Of a stretch of DNA of 64,000 nt, positions 8,274 through 15,725 are shown piece after piece (position 1 is the first letter of the stretch; each line of letters opens with the position of its first letter). The stretch spans positions 5,642,001 to 5,706,000 of the forward strand of contig NZ_CP092362.2 of the NCBI RefSeq assembly GCF_022370635.2, in the 5' to 3' direction. Below the pieces are notes generated by a model. It ran no database searches. It was not told the origin of the DNA and was given only the letters and a program-made list of their open reading frames with translations. The DNA comes from Mycolicibacterium crocinum. Lineage in GTDB: Bacteria; Actinomycetota; Actinomycetes; Mycobacteriales; Mycobacteriaceae. Both the position numbers and the translations under genes were made by a program.

Positions 8274-9302
8274 GTGGACGAGCTGAGCGCAGTCAGCGCA
8301 TGGATGTCGGAGCAGGGCCTGGGTGACGGCCCGCTCGAAAACGTCTCCGAGATCACCGGCGGCACGCAGAACGTCATGCTCCGTTTCACCAGGTCGGGCC
8401 GCGAATATGTGTTCCGCCGAGGGCCACGCCACCTGCGGCCGGTCAGCAACAAAGTGATCCTGCGGGAGACGCAGGTGCTGCACGCACTGGCCGGCACCGA
8501 CGTCCCGCATCCGCGGCTGATCGCGGTGTGCGACGACACCTCGGTGCTGGGCGATGCGGTGTTCTATCTGATGGAACCGGTCGACGGCTTCAACGCCGGA
8601 TCGATGCTGCCGCCGCTGCACGCCGGCGACGCCGGCATCCGGCACGCGATGGGCCTGTCGATGGCCGACGCGGCGGCCAAGCTCGGCGCCGTCGATCACG
8701 TCGCGGTGGGTCTGGCCGATTTCGGCAAGCCGGACGGATTCCTGGAACGCCAAGTGCCGCGGTGGCTTTCCGAGCTCGAGTCCTACAGCGGGTTCGACAA
8801 CTACCCGGGACCCGACATCGGCGATGTCGACGCTGTCGCCACCTGGCTGCAGAAGAACCAGCCCACCGACTGGCAACCCGGCATCATGCACGGCGACTAC
8901 CACGCGGCGAACGTGATGTTCTCGCCGACCGGGCCAGAGGTGGTGGCGATCGTCGACTGGGAGATGTGCACCATCGGCGACCCCCTTCTGGACCTCGCCT
9001 GGATGCTCGCCACCTGGTATGCGCCCGGCCAAGAGTCGGTGCTGGGCAACGCCCTGATGGAAGCGGGTGACTTGGCCACCCCCGACGAGTTGATCGAGCG
9101 GTACGCGCAAAACACCACCCGCGACCTGTCCAATATCGACTGGTACACCGTGCTGGCGTGCTTCAAACTCGGCATCATCCTCGAAGGATCGAATGCCCGC
9201 GCGGTTGCGGGGTTGGCGCCCAAGGAAGTTGGCGACCACCTGCACATCGCGACGGTTCGCCTGTTCGAGCGCGCCCTGGCGCTGATGGAGGGACAACGAT
9301 GA
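8274..9302 (+). CDS. APH-fold phosphotransferase (FadE36/Rv3761c-type, not an acyl-CoA dehydrogenase)
   Basis: This 342-residue protein starts at GTG. It has the aminoglycoside phosphotransferase/choline-kinase fold: the nucleotide lobe starts at about residue 22, the catalytic loop is IMHGDYHAANVMFSP (about 203-217), and the metal-binding part is VAIVDWEMCTIGDPLLDLAW. Homologues such as Rv3761c carry the name FadE36, but the sequence has no acyl-CoA dehydrogenase features. In other actinobacteria and in the human ACAD10/11 proteins such kinases work with acyl-CoA dehydrogenases on hydroxy-acyl-CoA. The stop overlaps the next start (ATGA), and the next gene is indeed such a dehydrogenase. Inference: phosphorylation of a hydroxyacyl intermediate before elimination. 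Confidence 0.88.
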   Translation: MDELSAVSAWMSEQGLGDGPLENVSEITGGTQNVMLRFTRSGREYVFRRGPRHLRPVSNKVILRETQVLHALAGTDVPHPRLIAVCDDTSVLGDAVFYLMEPVDGFNAGSMLPPLHAGDAGIRHAMGLSMADAAAKLGAVDHVAVGLADFGKPDGFLERQVPRWLSELESYSGFDNYPGPDIGDVDAVATWLQKNQPTDWQPGIMHGDYHAANVMFSPTGPEVVAIVDWEMCTIGDPLLDLAWMLATWYAPGQESVLGNALMEAGDLATPDELIERYAQNTTRDLSNIDWYTVLACFKLGIILEGSNARAVAGLAPKEVGDHLHIATVRLFERALALMEGQR

Positions 9303-10477
9303 TCGATTTCGAGATTCCCGACGACCTGGCGGCGCTGCGCGACGAGATCCGCGCCTTCGTCGTCGAGAAGATCGTTCCCTACGAGCGAGATCCGCGCCTC
9401 ACCCGGCACGGGCCCAACGAAGAGATGCGCACCGAGCTCGTGGGCCTCGCCCGGGATGCCGGCCTGCTGACCTTTCAGGCGCCGAACCGCTTCGGCGGCC
9501 GCGAACCGTCGCACCGCGAGCAGGCGGTGCTGTTCGAGGCCGCCGGCTGGTCGACGCTGGGGCCCGTCGCGCTGAACTGCGCGGCGCCTGACGAGGGCAA
9601 CATGTATCTGCTGTCCAAGATCGCCAGCGACGAGCAGGCCGAGACGTTCCTAGTCCCGGTGATCGACGGCCGGCAGCGCTCAGTCTTCGCGATGACCGAG
9701 CCCGACGGCGCCGGCTCCGACCCGAATCAGCTTGCCACCGAAGCGGTTTTCGATGGCAGCGACTATGTGATCAACGGCCTCAAGTGGCTGATCACCGGGG
9801 CCAACAACGCGCGAACGTGGATCATCATGGCGCGGGTGGCACCGAATTTGCACGGCGCCGACGGCCCGACCCTGTTCCTGTGCGACGGGCAGACTCCAGG
9901 TATCGAGCTCGAGCGGGTCATGGACACCATGGACCGCAACTACGTCGAGGGCCACGGCGTCGTCCGATTCAACAACCTGCGACTGCCGGCCTCCGCCGTC
10001 CTCGGCGAAGTCGGCCAGGCTCTTCGCTATGCCCAATTACGGCTTGCCCCAGCCCGTTTGACGCACTGCATGCGATGGCTTGGCGCGGCATCGCGGGCAC
10101 AGTCGATCGCGATCGAACATGCCCGCACCCGAACCGCATTCGGCAAGCCCCTCGGTGAGCATCAGGGTGTCAGCTTCATGCTGGCCGACAACGAGATCGC
10201 CCTGCAACAGTGTCGGCTGGCGATCTGGTGGGCCTGCTGGACGCTGGACGGCGGAGCCAAGGGCCGCCACGAGAGCTCGATGGTCAAAGCGTACGTCTCC
10301 GAGGAACTGTTCAAGGTTGCCGACCGCTGCGTTCAAATCCTCGGCGGCATGGGCATTTCCGACGAAACGCCGGTCGGCATGATCTTCTCCGACATGCGGG
10401 CCTTCCGCATCTACGACGGCCCGACCGAAGTGCACAAGTACGCGATCGCCCGCCAGGTATTGAGGAACCCGTCATGA
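9299..10477 (+). CDS. Acyl-CoA dehydrogenase
   Basis: This 392-residue flavoenzyme starts at ATG 9299, which overlaps the stop of the kinase gene; an upstream in-frame extension would bury it in that gene. FAD and substrate motifs are present: VFAMTEPDGAGSDPNQL (about 125-141), WLITGANNARTWI, the helical C-terminal domain with RTRTAFGKPLGEHQGVSF, and VQILGGMGISDETPV. The last segment, IYDGPTEVHKYAIARQVLR, is typical of the ACAD11-like branch. It should oxidise an acyl-CoA, or act after the phosphotransferase in hydroxyacyl breakdown. It overlaps the SDR gene at its end by 4 bp. The exact chain-length preference is unknown. Confidence 0.92.
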   Translation: MIDFEIPDDLAALRDEIRAFVVEKIVPYERDPRLTRHGPNEEMRTELVGLARDAGLLTFQAPNRFGGREPSHREQAVLFEAAGWSTLGPVALNCAAPDEGNMYLLSKIASDEQAETFLVPVIDGRQRSVFAMTEPDGAGSDPNQLATEAVFDGSDYVINGLKWLITGANNARTWIIMARVAPNLHGADGPTLFLCDGQTPGIELERVMDTMDRNYVEGHGVVRFNNLRLPASAVLGEVGQALRYAQLRLAPARLTHCMRWLGAASRAQSIAIEHARTRTAFGKPLGEHQGVSFMLADNEIALQQCRLAIWWACWTLDGGAKGRHESSMVKAYVSEELFKVADRCVQILGGMGISDETPVGMIFSDMRAFRIYDGPTEVHKYAIARQVLRNPS

Positions 10478-11235
10478 GCATCTTGGATAGTTTCCGCCTC
10501 GACGACAAGGTCGTCATCGTCACCGGCGCCTCGTCCGGATTGGGCGTGTCGTTCGCCAAGGCCTTCGCCGAAGCGGGCGCCCACTTGGTGATCGGTGCCC
10601 GGCGGGTCGAGCAGATGGCGGGCACCGCAGCGCTTGTCGAAGAGGCCGGACGAAAGGTGTACACCCGCAAGACCGATGTCGTCGACCCCGAGCAGTGCCA
10701 ACAACTGGTGGATTCAGCGATCAGAGAGTTCGGCCGGGTGGACGTGTTGGTCAACAATGCCGGCGTGGGCACCGCGGTGCCGGCCACCCGCGAGACGCCC
10801 GAACAGTTCCGCAAGGTCGTCGACGTCAACCTCAACGGCTCGTACTGGATGGCACAGGCCTGCGGCCGAGTCATGCAGGCCGGGAGCTCAATCATCAATA
10901 TTTCCAGCATCCTTGGCATCACCACGGGCGGTCTGCCGCAGGCCGCCTACAGCGCGTCGAAGGCCGGCGTGATCGGGCTGACCAGGGACCTGGCCCAACA
11001 GTGGGGACCGCGCAAGGGAATTCGCGTCAATGCCCTCGCTCCCGGCTTCTTCCAGAGCGAGATGACCGACGAATATCAGCCCGGCTACCTCGAAACCCAG
11101 CTACCACGTGTCATGGTGGGCCGAATGGGAGATCCCGCCGAATTAGCCGCTACCGCAATCTGGCTCGCGTCTCCGGCCGGCGGTTATGTGACGGGCCAGA
11201 CAATTATCGTCGACGGCGGCCTGACCATCACCTAG
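10474..11235 (+). CDS. Short-chain dehydrogenase/reductase
   Basis: This 253-residue protein starts at ATG 10474 (MSILDSFRLDD), which overlaps the upstream stop as ATGA. It shows the classical SDR features: the cofactor motif TGASSGLGVSFAKAF (about 19-33), VDVLVNNAGVG, the catalytic Ser region IINISSILG, the YSASKAG motif with Tyr and Lys, and the C-terminal YVTGQTIIVDGG. It is the third gene of a coupled operon with the APH-type kinase and acyl-CoA dehydrogenase, which suggests a role in oxidising a 3-hydroxyacyl or related intermediate. Cofactor preference (NAD or NADP) is not certain from the motif. Confidence 0.92.
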   Translation: MSILDSFRLDDKVVIVTGASSGLGVSFAKAFAEAGAHLVIGARRVEQMAGTAALVEEAGRKVYTRKTDVVDPEQCQQLVDSAIREFGRVDVLVNNAGVGTAVPATRETPEQFRKVVDVNLNGSYWMAQACGRVMQAGSSIINISSILGITTGGLPQAAYSASKAGVIGLTRDLAQQWGPRKGIRVNALAPGFFQSEMTDEYQPGYLETQLPRVMVGRMGDPAELAATAIWLASPAGGYVTGQTIIVDGGLTIT

Positions 11236-11325
11236 TGATAACGATCACGCGTCATTTGGGCCCCTCTTAGGACTCTCACATCATCGTGACACCGGGTTTT
11301 AAGACGGGTCTGGGACTCTCGTTGC

Positions 11326-11595
11326 ATGGGTTTCGACGTGTACCTGGTGTCGGCGGTCATCGCTGCCGTCGTCGCCTGGCTGGTCAGCCCACGCTTTCAG
11401 TCTTATGACCCGCCGAGCGACATCGCCCGCGGGTTCTGGTCGGCGGTCGCCGGCGCACTGTGGCCCCTCATCGTGGTGGGTGCCGTTCAGATCATCGCGG
11501 TCCGCTATATCGCCCGCCGCCTCCGCCCGGCCCCCGTCGAAGCGGTCGACCTCGCTTCGTTGGTCGCGCTGCCGGACGCCGGCGTACGTTCCTGA
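11326..11595 (+). CDS. Small two-helix membrane protein
   Basis: This 89-residue protein has two clear hydrophobic segments (about 6-22 and 38-60) joined by a polar stretch with SYDPPSDIARGFW, and a charged tail (ARRLRPAP). I do not recognise a family. The start ATG follows a 90-bp gap that contains an inverted repeat GTGAT-AACG-ATCAC at 11235-11248, which overlaps the end of the SDR gene and could be part of a terminator or operator. Codon use is normal for the window. It is probably an inner-membrane protein. Confidence 0.6.
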   Translation: MGFDVYLVSAVIAAVVAWLVSPRFQSYDPPSDIARGFWSAVAGALWPLIVVGAVQIIAVRYIARRLRPAPVEAVDLASLVALPDAGVRS

Positions 11596-11672
11596 CCGCC
11601 GCCCGCGCTGGTAATCCCACATCGCTGAACGAAATCGGCGATTATTGACGCCTAGCGAAGAGGAGAACGCCT

Positions 11673-11972
11673 GTGATGATGCGCGAAAAGCTGGTTTCGG
11701 CGGGCTTAGCAGCTCTCACGATGACCGGCATCATGCTTTCGGCCGCCGCCACGGCCTCTGCCGACGATTCGGACAGTGGCCTGTTGTGGCCCGATCCGAA
11801 TGAGCCGTCCTACTGGGATGCCAACGAGAATCCCGGCAGTACCGGTCGTGCCCCGCTGCCGACCGATGATCTGTATTGGAAAGAGGGTCAGGACGCGGGC
11901 GGCACGGGCAACGCGCCCCAGCCGAGCGGACCTGAGTACACCGATGAAGGTGAGAACGCCGGAGCTGTCTAG
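11673..11972 (+). CDS. Small secreted acidic protein with internal repeats
   Basis: This 99-residue protein starts at GTG (MMMREKLV), supported by AGGAG at 11661-11665. A Sec signal peptide spans about residues 1-30 and ends at ATASA-DD. The mature part is acidic and made of about three degenerate 20-residue units: SYWDANENPGSTGRAPLP, LYWKEGQDAGGTGNAPQP and EYTDEGENAGAV. Each has an aromatic pair, acidic residues, a Gly/Thr turn and Ala-Pro. No family is recognised. It should be exported and either free or loosely held in the envelope. Alternative start ATG codons lie 3 and 6 bases downstream. Confidence 0.75.
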   Translation: MMMREKLVSAGLAALTMTGIMLSAAATASADDSDSGLLWPDPNEPSYWDANENPGSTGRAPLPTDDLYWKEGQDAGGTGNAPQPSGPEYTDEGENAGAV

Positions 11973-11982
11973 CCCCTGGCGA

Positions 11983-12180
11983 TTACGACGACAAGACGAG
12001 TTGAGCGTCGCTGCCGGATAGCTCTGCCCGGGCGCGGCGCTCGACTAGAAGCGGCACGAATTCGCGAATCCTGCTGTTCTCAAAGCGATGGTGGACATTG
12101 GTGACGGTCTGCGCCACATCGTCGCGCGGTACTTCTGAGTAGGCGGCAGCAAGGCGGTCGATGACCTGTTCGATCAACAT
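11983..12180 (-). CDS. Small three-helix-bundle-type protein
   Basis: This 65-residue protein (MLIEQVIDRL to QLVLSS) is largely helical: helix 1 at about 2-16, helix 2 at about 20-34 and helix 3 at about 36-53, with an Arg-rich end. It resembles the small mycobacterial proteins annotated as having a three-helix bundle dimerisation domain, where the pattern of a short amphipathic helix followed by FENSRIREFVPLLVE is common. A longer GTG start, seven codons upstream at 12201, is possible. It lies convergent with the secreted protein gene and 68 bp downstream of the tetR gene in the same direction, so it may share that transcript. Function is unknown. Confidence 0.65.
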   Translation of the reverse strand: MLIEQVIDRLAAAYSEVPRDDVAQTVTNVHHRFENSRIREFVPLLVERRARAELSGSDAQLVLSS

Positions 12181-12248
12181 AACTTCGCTTACGTTTCCCA
12201 CTCTGTTAACTCTGAAGCATCGGGTCAACCCGGTCAATTTGACGTTCG

Positions 12249-12803
12249 TCACGGCGCCGGATCGCTGAGGTAGTGCGCCACAACCGGCCGCAGCCACTCG
12301 GCGAGCGTCGCGTCGTCCATGGCCACCAGCGGTGGTATGCCCAGCACATAGCGTCCGACCGCCAACCCCAGCATCTGTGAGCCCACGAGGGCGGCCCGCT
12401 CGGCTGGCCGGTCCGGCACGACCGCCGCGAGCGCCGGACTCACCTGGTCGACGAAGACGCCGAGCAGCGCATCGGCGGCGACCCGGTTGGTGGCCGCAGA
12501 GCGCAATAGCGGCAGGAACGGCCCGTGCGGTCCCCACACGTCGACGAACAACGGCAGCACCAGGTCGATGACGCGATCGGGTGCGACGCCGGCCAGGTCG
12601 GGAAACGTGATCGCGAGCCGGGACGCGGCGGCGAACAGCTCGGCCTTGCTGCCGAAGTAGTGCATGACCAGCGCGGGATCTACACCCGCGGCCGTGGCGA
12701 TCGAGCGGATGGTTGTGCGCTCGAAGCCTCGCTCGCCGAACTGGGATCGCGCTTCGGCCAGGATCCGCGAACGAGTCGCCTCGCCGTCGCGCGCCTTCGT
12801 CAT
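12249..12803 (-). CDS. TetR-family transcriptional repressor
   Basis: This 184-residue regulator has a standard TetR helix-turn-helix at about residues 10-56: TRSRILAEARSQFGERGF followed by TTIRSIATAAGVDPALV and MHYFGSKAELF. The ligand-binding part has a TetR_C33-like composition (DLVLPLFVDVW, VLGIPPL). It is divergent from the 135-residue protein and the FAD monooxygenase. Two perfect TCAACA-N2-TGTTGA palindromes stand between the two starts, which is the arrangement expected of a local repressor that also controls itself. The inducer is unknown but is plausibly a substrate of the monooxygenase. Confidence 0.92.
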   Translation of the reverse strand: MTKARDGEATRSRILAEARSQFGERGFERTTIRSIATAAGVDPALVMHYFGSKAELFAAASRLAITFPDLAGVAPDRVIDLVLPLFVDVWGPHGPFLPLLRSAATNRVAADALLGVFVDQVSPALAAVVPDRPAERAALVGSQMLGLAVGRYVLGIPPLVAMDDATLAEWLRPVVAHYLSDPAP

Positions 12804-12816
12804 GCCGTCAGTCTAT

Positions 12817-12830
12817 TCAACAACTGTTGA
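12817..12830. promoter_or_regulatory. Putative TetR operator 1
   Basis: The perfect inverted repeat TCAACA-AC-TGTTGA lies 13 bp upstream of the tetR start codon. The same 6-2-6 palindrome recurs at 12861. It is probably the autoregulatory site of the TetR protein encoded at 12249-12803. Confidence 0.7.
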
Positions 12831-12860
12831 CATCACCAAGCCCGGGGCCTAGCGTCGAGT

Positions 12861-12874
12861 TCAACAAGTGTTGA
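12861..12874. promoter_or_regulatory. Putative TetR operator 2
   Basis: The perfect inverted repeat TCAACA-AG-TGTTGA starts 44 bp from operator 1, about four helical turns. It abuts the ribosome site GGAGG (12875-12879) of the gene at 12888. A repressor bound here would block initiation at or transcription into the monooxygenase operon. Confidence 0.7.
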
Positions 12875-12887
12875 GGAGGTGTTCGGC

Positions 12888-13295
12888 ATGAGCGTCACCG
12901 CCATCCAGATCGGTCTCGACCCCGAGCTGATCGACTACTCGTCGCCGGACTTCGCACAATTCCGCGGGCTGTCCAAGGACCGGCTGCGGGCCGCCAACGA
13001 CGAGAACGTGTCGGCGCTGCGGGCCGCCGGCTACCAGGTCGACAACTGTCTGATCGACGTCGGTGCAGCCGGTGTCGAGAAGGCCCGCCGGTGGCTGGAC
13101 GCCAAGCACTACGACGCCGTGCTGATCGGCGCAGGCGTGCGGCTGGTCGCCAGCAACACGCTGCTGTTCGAATCCATCGTCAACGCGGCCCACGTGGCCC
13201 AGCCAAGCTGCCGATTCGTGTTCAACCAGGCGGCCAAGGCGACCCCCGACGACATCCGTCGTTGGTACCCCGATCCGGAAGGAGCTGTGCGATGA
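12888..13295 (+). CDS. Conserved hypothetical protein, Rossmann-like, partner of monooxygenase
   Basis: This 135-residue soluble protein starts at ATG 12888, eight bases after GGAGG; an upstream GTG at 12879 would overlap that ribosome site. The pattern is alternating helix and strand: ENVSALRAAGYQVDNCLIDV, then HYDAVLIGAGVRL and LLFESIVNAAH. It resembles small flavodoxin- or NAD-binding-like proteins found next to TetR/FAD monooxygenase pairs, but I cannot assign an activity. The stop overlaps the start of the monooxygenase gene (ATGA), so the two are coupled. It is expected to be repressed by the TetR protein next door. Confidence 0.75.
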   Translation: MSVTAIQIGLDPELIDYSSPDFAQFRGLSKDRLRAANDENVSALRAAGYQVDNCLIDVGAAGVEKARRWLDAKHYDAVLIGAGVRLVASNTLLFESIVNAAHVAQPSCRFVFNQAAKATPDDIRRWYPDPEGAVR

Positions 13296-14775
13296 CCGAT
13301 CACGACGTCGACGTCCTCGTCGTGGGAGCCGGCCCGGCCGGCCTGACCGCCGCCGGTGACCTGGCGCGCGCCGGGCGTTCGGTGGCCGTCCTGGAGCGCT
13401 GGGCCACGATCAATCCGTCGAGCCGTGCGTTCGCGGTGATGGCCCGCACGCTCGAACTCCTCGACGCGCGCGGGCTGGCCGAGGACCTGCTGACGAAGGG
13501 GCAGCACGCGCCGCAGATCAGGATCTTCGGTGGCGCGCGACTTGATCTGACCCACCTGGATTCGGCCTACCGTTTCGTGTTGATCACCCCGCAGACCAAT
13601 GTCGATGCCGCGCTGGCCGATTACGCCGACGCGCAGGGAGCCGATATCCGCCGCGGTATCGAGGTGGTCGACCTGGTGCAGGACGCGACCGGGGTGACGG
13701 TGACTGCGCAGGCGCATGACGGCACCGGTCCGGCGATGACGTGGCGGGCGAAATACGTGATCGGCGCCGACGGCGCGCACAGCACGGTGCGCCGGCTGGT
13801 CGGGGCGCAGTTCCCCGGCAAGAGGGTGCTGTCCTCGGTGGTACTGGCGGATGTGAAGCTGGCGCACGGGCCCGACGACGGGCTGAAACTCGGCAACACC
13901 CGGCAGGTCTTCGGGTTCCTGGCGCCGTACGGTCGCGGCGACGCCGAGGGTGCGTGGTATCGCGCGATGGTGTGGGACCGCGGTCATCAGGTGCCCGACA
14001 CCGAACCGGTGGGGTCGCAGGAGGTGATCGACGTGATGAACCGAGCCTTCAACGCCGACATGGGTGTCCTCGATATCAGCTGGAAGTCTCGATTCCATTG
14101 CGACGAAAGGCAAGTCGCGCAGTATCGGCATGGCCGAGTGTTCCTGGCCGGTGACGCCGCACATGTGCACTCCCCGTCTGCGGCCAAGGCATGAACACCG
14201 GCATTCAGGATGCGGCCAACCTGGCGTGGAAACTGGCCGCGGTGCTCAGCGGCGCCGACGACAGCCTGCTGGACACCTATCAGGACGAGCGTCATCCGAT
14301 CGGCCGACGCGTGGTGTGGCAGTCCGGTGTGATGACGCGGGCGGTGACGCTGTATCCCCGAGTCGCGCGGCTGATGCGGAATCTGCTGGCGCCCAGGCTG
14401 CTTGGCCTCGCGGTGGTGCGCGACGCGATGGCAGGCAGCTTCGCGGGGACGGGTCTTCGCTATGGCCGGCGCGGGCTGGTGGGCACTCGGGCGACGCCGA
14501 TCCCGCTGGCCCAGGGCCGGCTGACCGAATTGCAGCGCACGCCGCGGTTCGTGTTGATCCGCGAACGCGGGGCCGCACCCGTCGCGGTATCCGGGGTGTT
14601 GCAGGCCGAGCGCACGGACGACGGTCCGGCGGTGTTGGTGCGGCCCGACGGCTACATCGCGTGGACGGGCGCATCAGCCGATGGCGGCTGGCGTAACGTG
14701 CTGAAAACGTGGTCTCCGGCCGCAGCCGGCTGCTCATCGAGATGCGCTGATGCGTTGCCGCACAACGGAAGATGA
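13292..14775 (+). pseudogene. FAD-dependent aromatic monooxygenase, frameshifted
   Basis: Together the two frames encode a PheA/TfdB-type FAD monooxygenase of about 495 residues. The first frame (13292-14194, 300 residues) has the Rossmann motif VVGAGPAGLTAAGDLARAG, the DG motif VIGADGAHSTVRRLVG, and FLAGDAAHVHSP, then hits TGA. The second frame (14191-14775) restarts at MNTGIQDAANLAWKLA, which is normally preceded directly by a Gly-Gly-Gln-Gly type stretch. The sequence between CCG and GGCATGAAC is one base short (near 14174-14185), so a single deletion breaks the gene inside the conserved flavin loop. An ATGA at the junction could allow some reinitiation. The C-terminus after residue WSP is atypical too. 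It may be a real pseudogene or a sequencing error. Confidence 0.8.
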
Positions 14776-15107
14776 ATTGCCAGCCTTCACCCGCTAAACC
14801 ACCGTTGCACTAGAGCGGTGAAGCTCGCTCGCAAGAGACTGCCATCGACATAGTGCCCGGCAGGCAAGGGACCAAATGCTCTGTAACCGGCGTCATCTCA
14901 GTCTTAGCATCTGAATCAGCGGTTCATCTTGATGAGGCGTTTGGCAAAAAGCATGGTCAACTCGTCAGCCTTCTTCTCAACGGCCGGGCACCCCAGCCGT
15001 AGCTATCACTCGGCTGCTCACCCACCCCCACCTCTTCGGCCTGGCACTCAATCGCGCATTGAGGGCCGCGCGATCGATTGAACTCATCGAGCCGAGAGGA
15101 GTGAAAA
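14776..15107. other. Intergenic region without recognisable gene
   Basis: These 332 bp follow the broken monooxygenase. No open frame with a ribosome site or family signature is visible on either strand, and no tRNA-like fold was found. The last part carries GAGAGGAG at about 15094-15101, the ribosome site of the next gene. It may hold the promoter of that gene and remains of decayed sequence. Confidence 0.5.
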
Positions 15108-15353
15108 ATGAAGAAAATCGTCATAGCCGTGGTCGCGGCCGTACTGTCGGCCGCTGGAATCGCATTCGCCGCACCCTCAGCGGCCGATTGTGGCGGAGGC
15201 GGTAACGGTGGCTGGACGCCCTGGGGCGGCGGCAGCTATTGCGACGGTGATCCTTACCCGGACGGAAGCTACGACCACTGCGTCAGTGTCACGGTTCTCG
15301 GTTTCGGCGGCACCAACTGCCAGCAGATATACCCTCCAGCGCCCCCACCATGA
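15108..15353 (+). CDS. Small secreted Gly-rich, Cys-containing protein
   Basis: This 81-residue protein starts at ATG with a good ribosome site (GAGAGGAG, seven bases away). A Sec signal peptide (about 1-26) ends AAPSAA-DC. The mature 55 residues are Gly-rich at first (CGGGGNGGWTPWGGGSYC) and contain four Cys, enough for two disulphides, before a short Pro tail (PPAPPP). Such small secreted proteins with signal peptide, Cys and Pro tail are frequent in mycobacteria and rarely characterised. It stands alone upstream of two convergent tRNA genes. Function is unknown. Confidence 0.78.
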   Translation: MKKIVIAVVAAVLSAAGIAFAAPSAADCGGGGNGGWTPWGGGSYCDGDPYPDGSYDHCVSVTVLGFGGTNCQQIYPPAPPP

Positions 15354-15437
15354 CGGTCGTGGCGTGTTCGGGTGAATGAATTCGGCCTGCGCTACGGAAC
15401 TCAGCGTGCTGATGCCCGTCGCCCCCTGGCTCGGAAG

Positions 15438-15510
15438 TGCGCCCGAAGGGATTCGAACCCCTAACCTTCTGATCCGTAGTCAGATGCTCTATCCGTTGAG
15501 CTACGGGCGC
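15438..15510 (-). tRNA. tRNA-Arg (anticodon ACG)
   Basis: The reverse complement folds as a 73-nt tRNA: acceptor GCGCCCG pairs with CGGGCGC plus discriminator A, the T arm contains GGTTCGAATCC, and the anticodon loop CTACGGA gives ACG. The 3' CCA is not encoded. Confidence 0.95.
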
Positions 15511-15552
15511 CGTTCTGTCTTCAATTGTTCGTGGCTGACGGATCAGCCGCGG

Positions 15553-15641
15553 CGGAGGCGAGAGGATTTGAACCTCCGGTCCCCTGTAAGGGGGACAACT
15601 CATTAGCAGTGAGTCCCATTCGGCCGCTCTGGCACGCCTCC
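15553..15641 (-). tRNA. tRNA-Ser (anticodon GCT)
   Basis: The reverse complement is a class II tRNA of about 89 nt with acceptor GGAGGCG/CGCCTCC, discriminator G, anticodon loop CTGCTAA (GCT), a long variable arm with a CCCCCTTACAGGGG-like hairpin and T arm GGTTCAAATCC. It lies 42 bp upstream of tRNA-Arg in the same direction. Confidence 0.95.
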
Positions 15642-15725
15642 TGAACTACCTGAGCGTACCGGAGCCTGACTGATGCCCCGAACCGCCGATGGATGAGAGT
15701 ACACAGCCCACTTAGACTTGGACAA

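Noticed and set aside
9158..9298. N-terminal extension of the acyl-CoA dehydrogenase
   Set aside because: These codons lie inside the APH-kinase gene and give Arg/Pro-rich sequence; the ATGA at 9299 is the natural start.
15400..15650. Plus-strand reading frames across the tRNA pair
   Set aside because: They arise from tRNA-Arg and tRNA-Ser(GCT), which fold completely on the minus strand.
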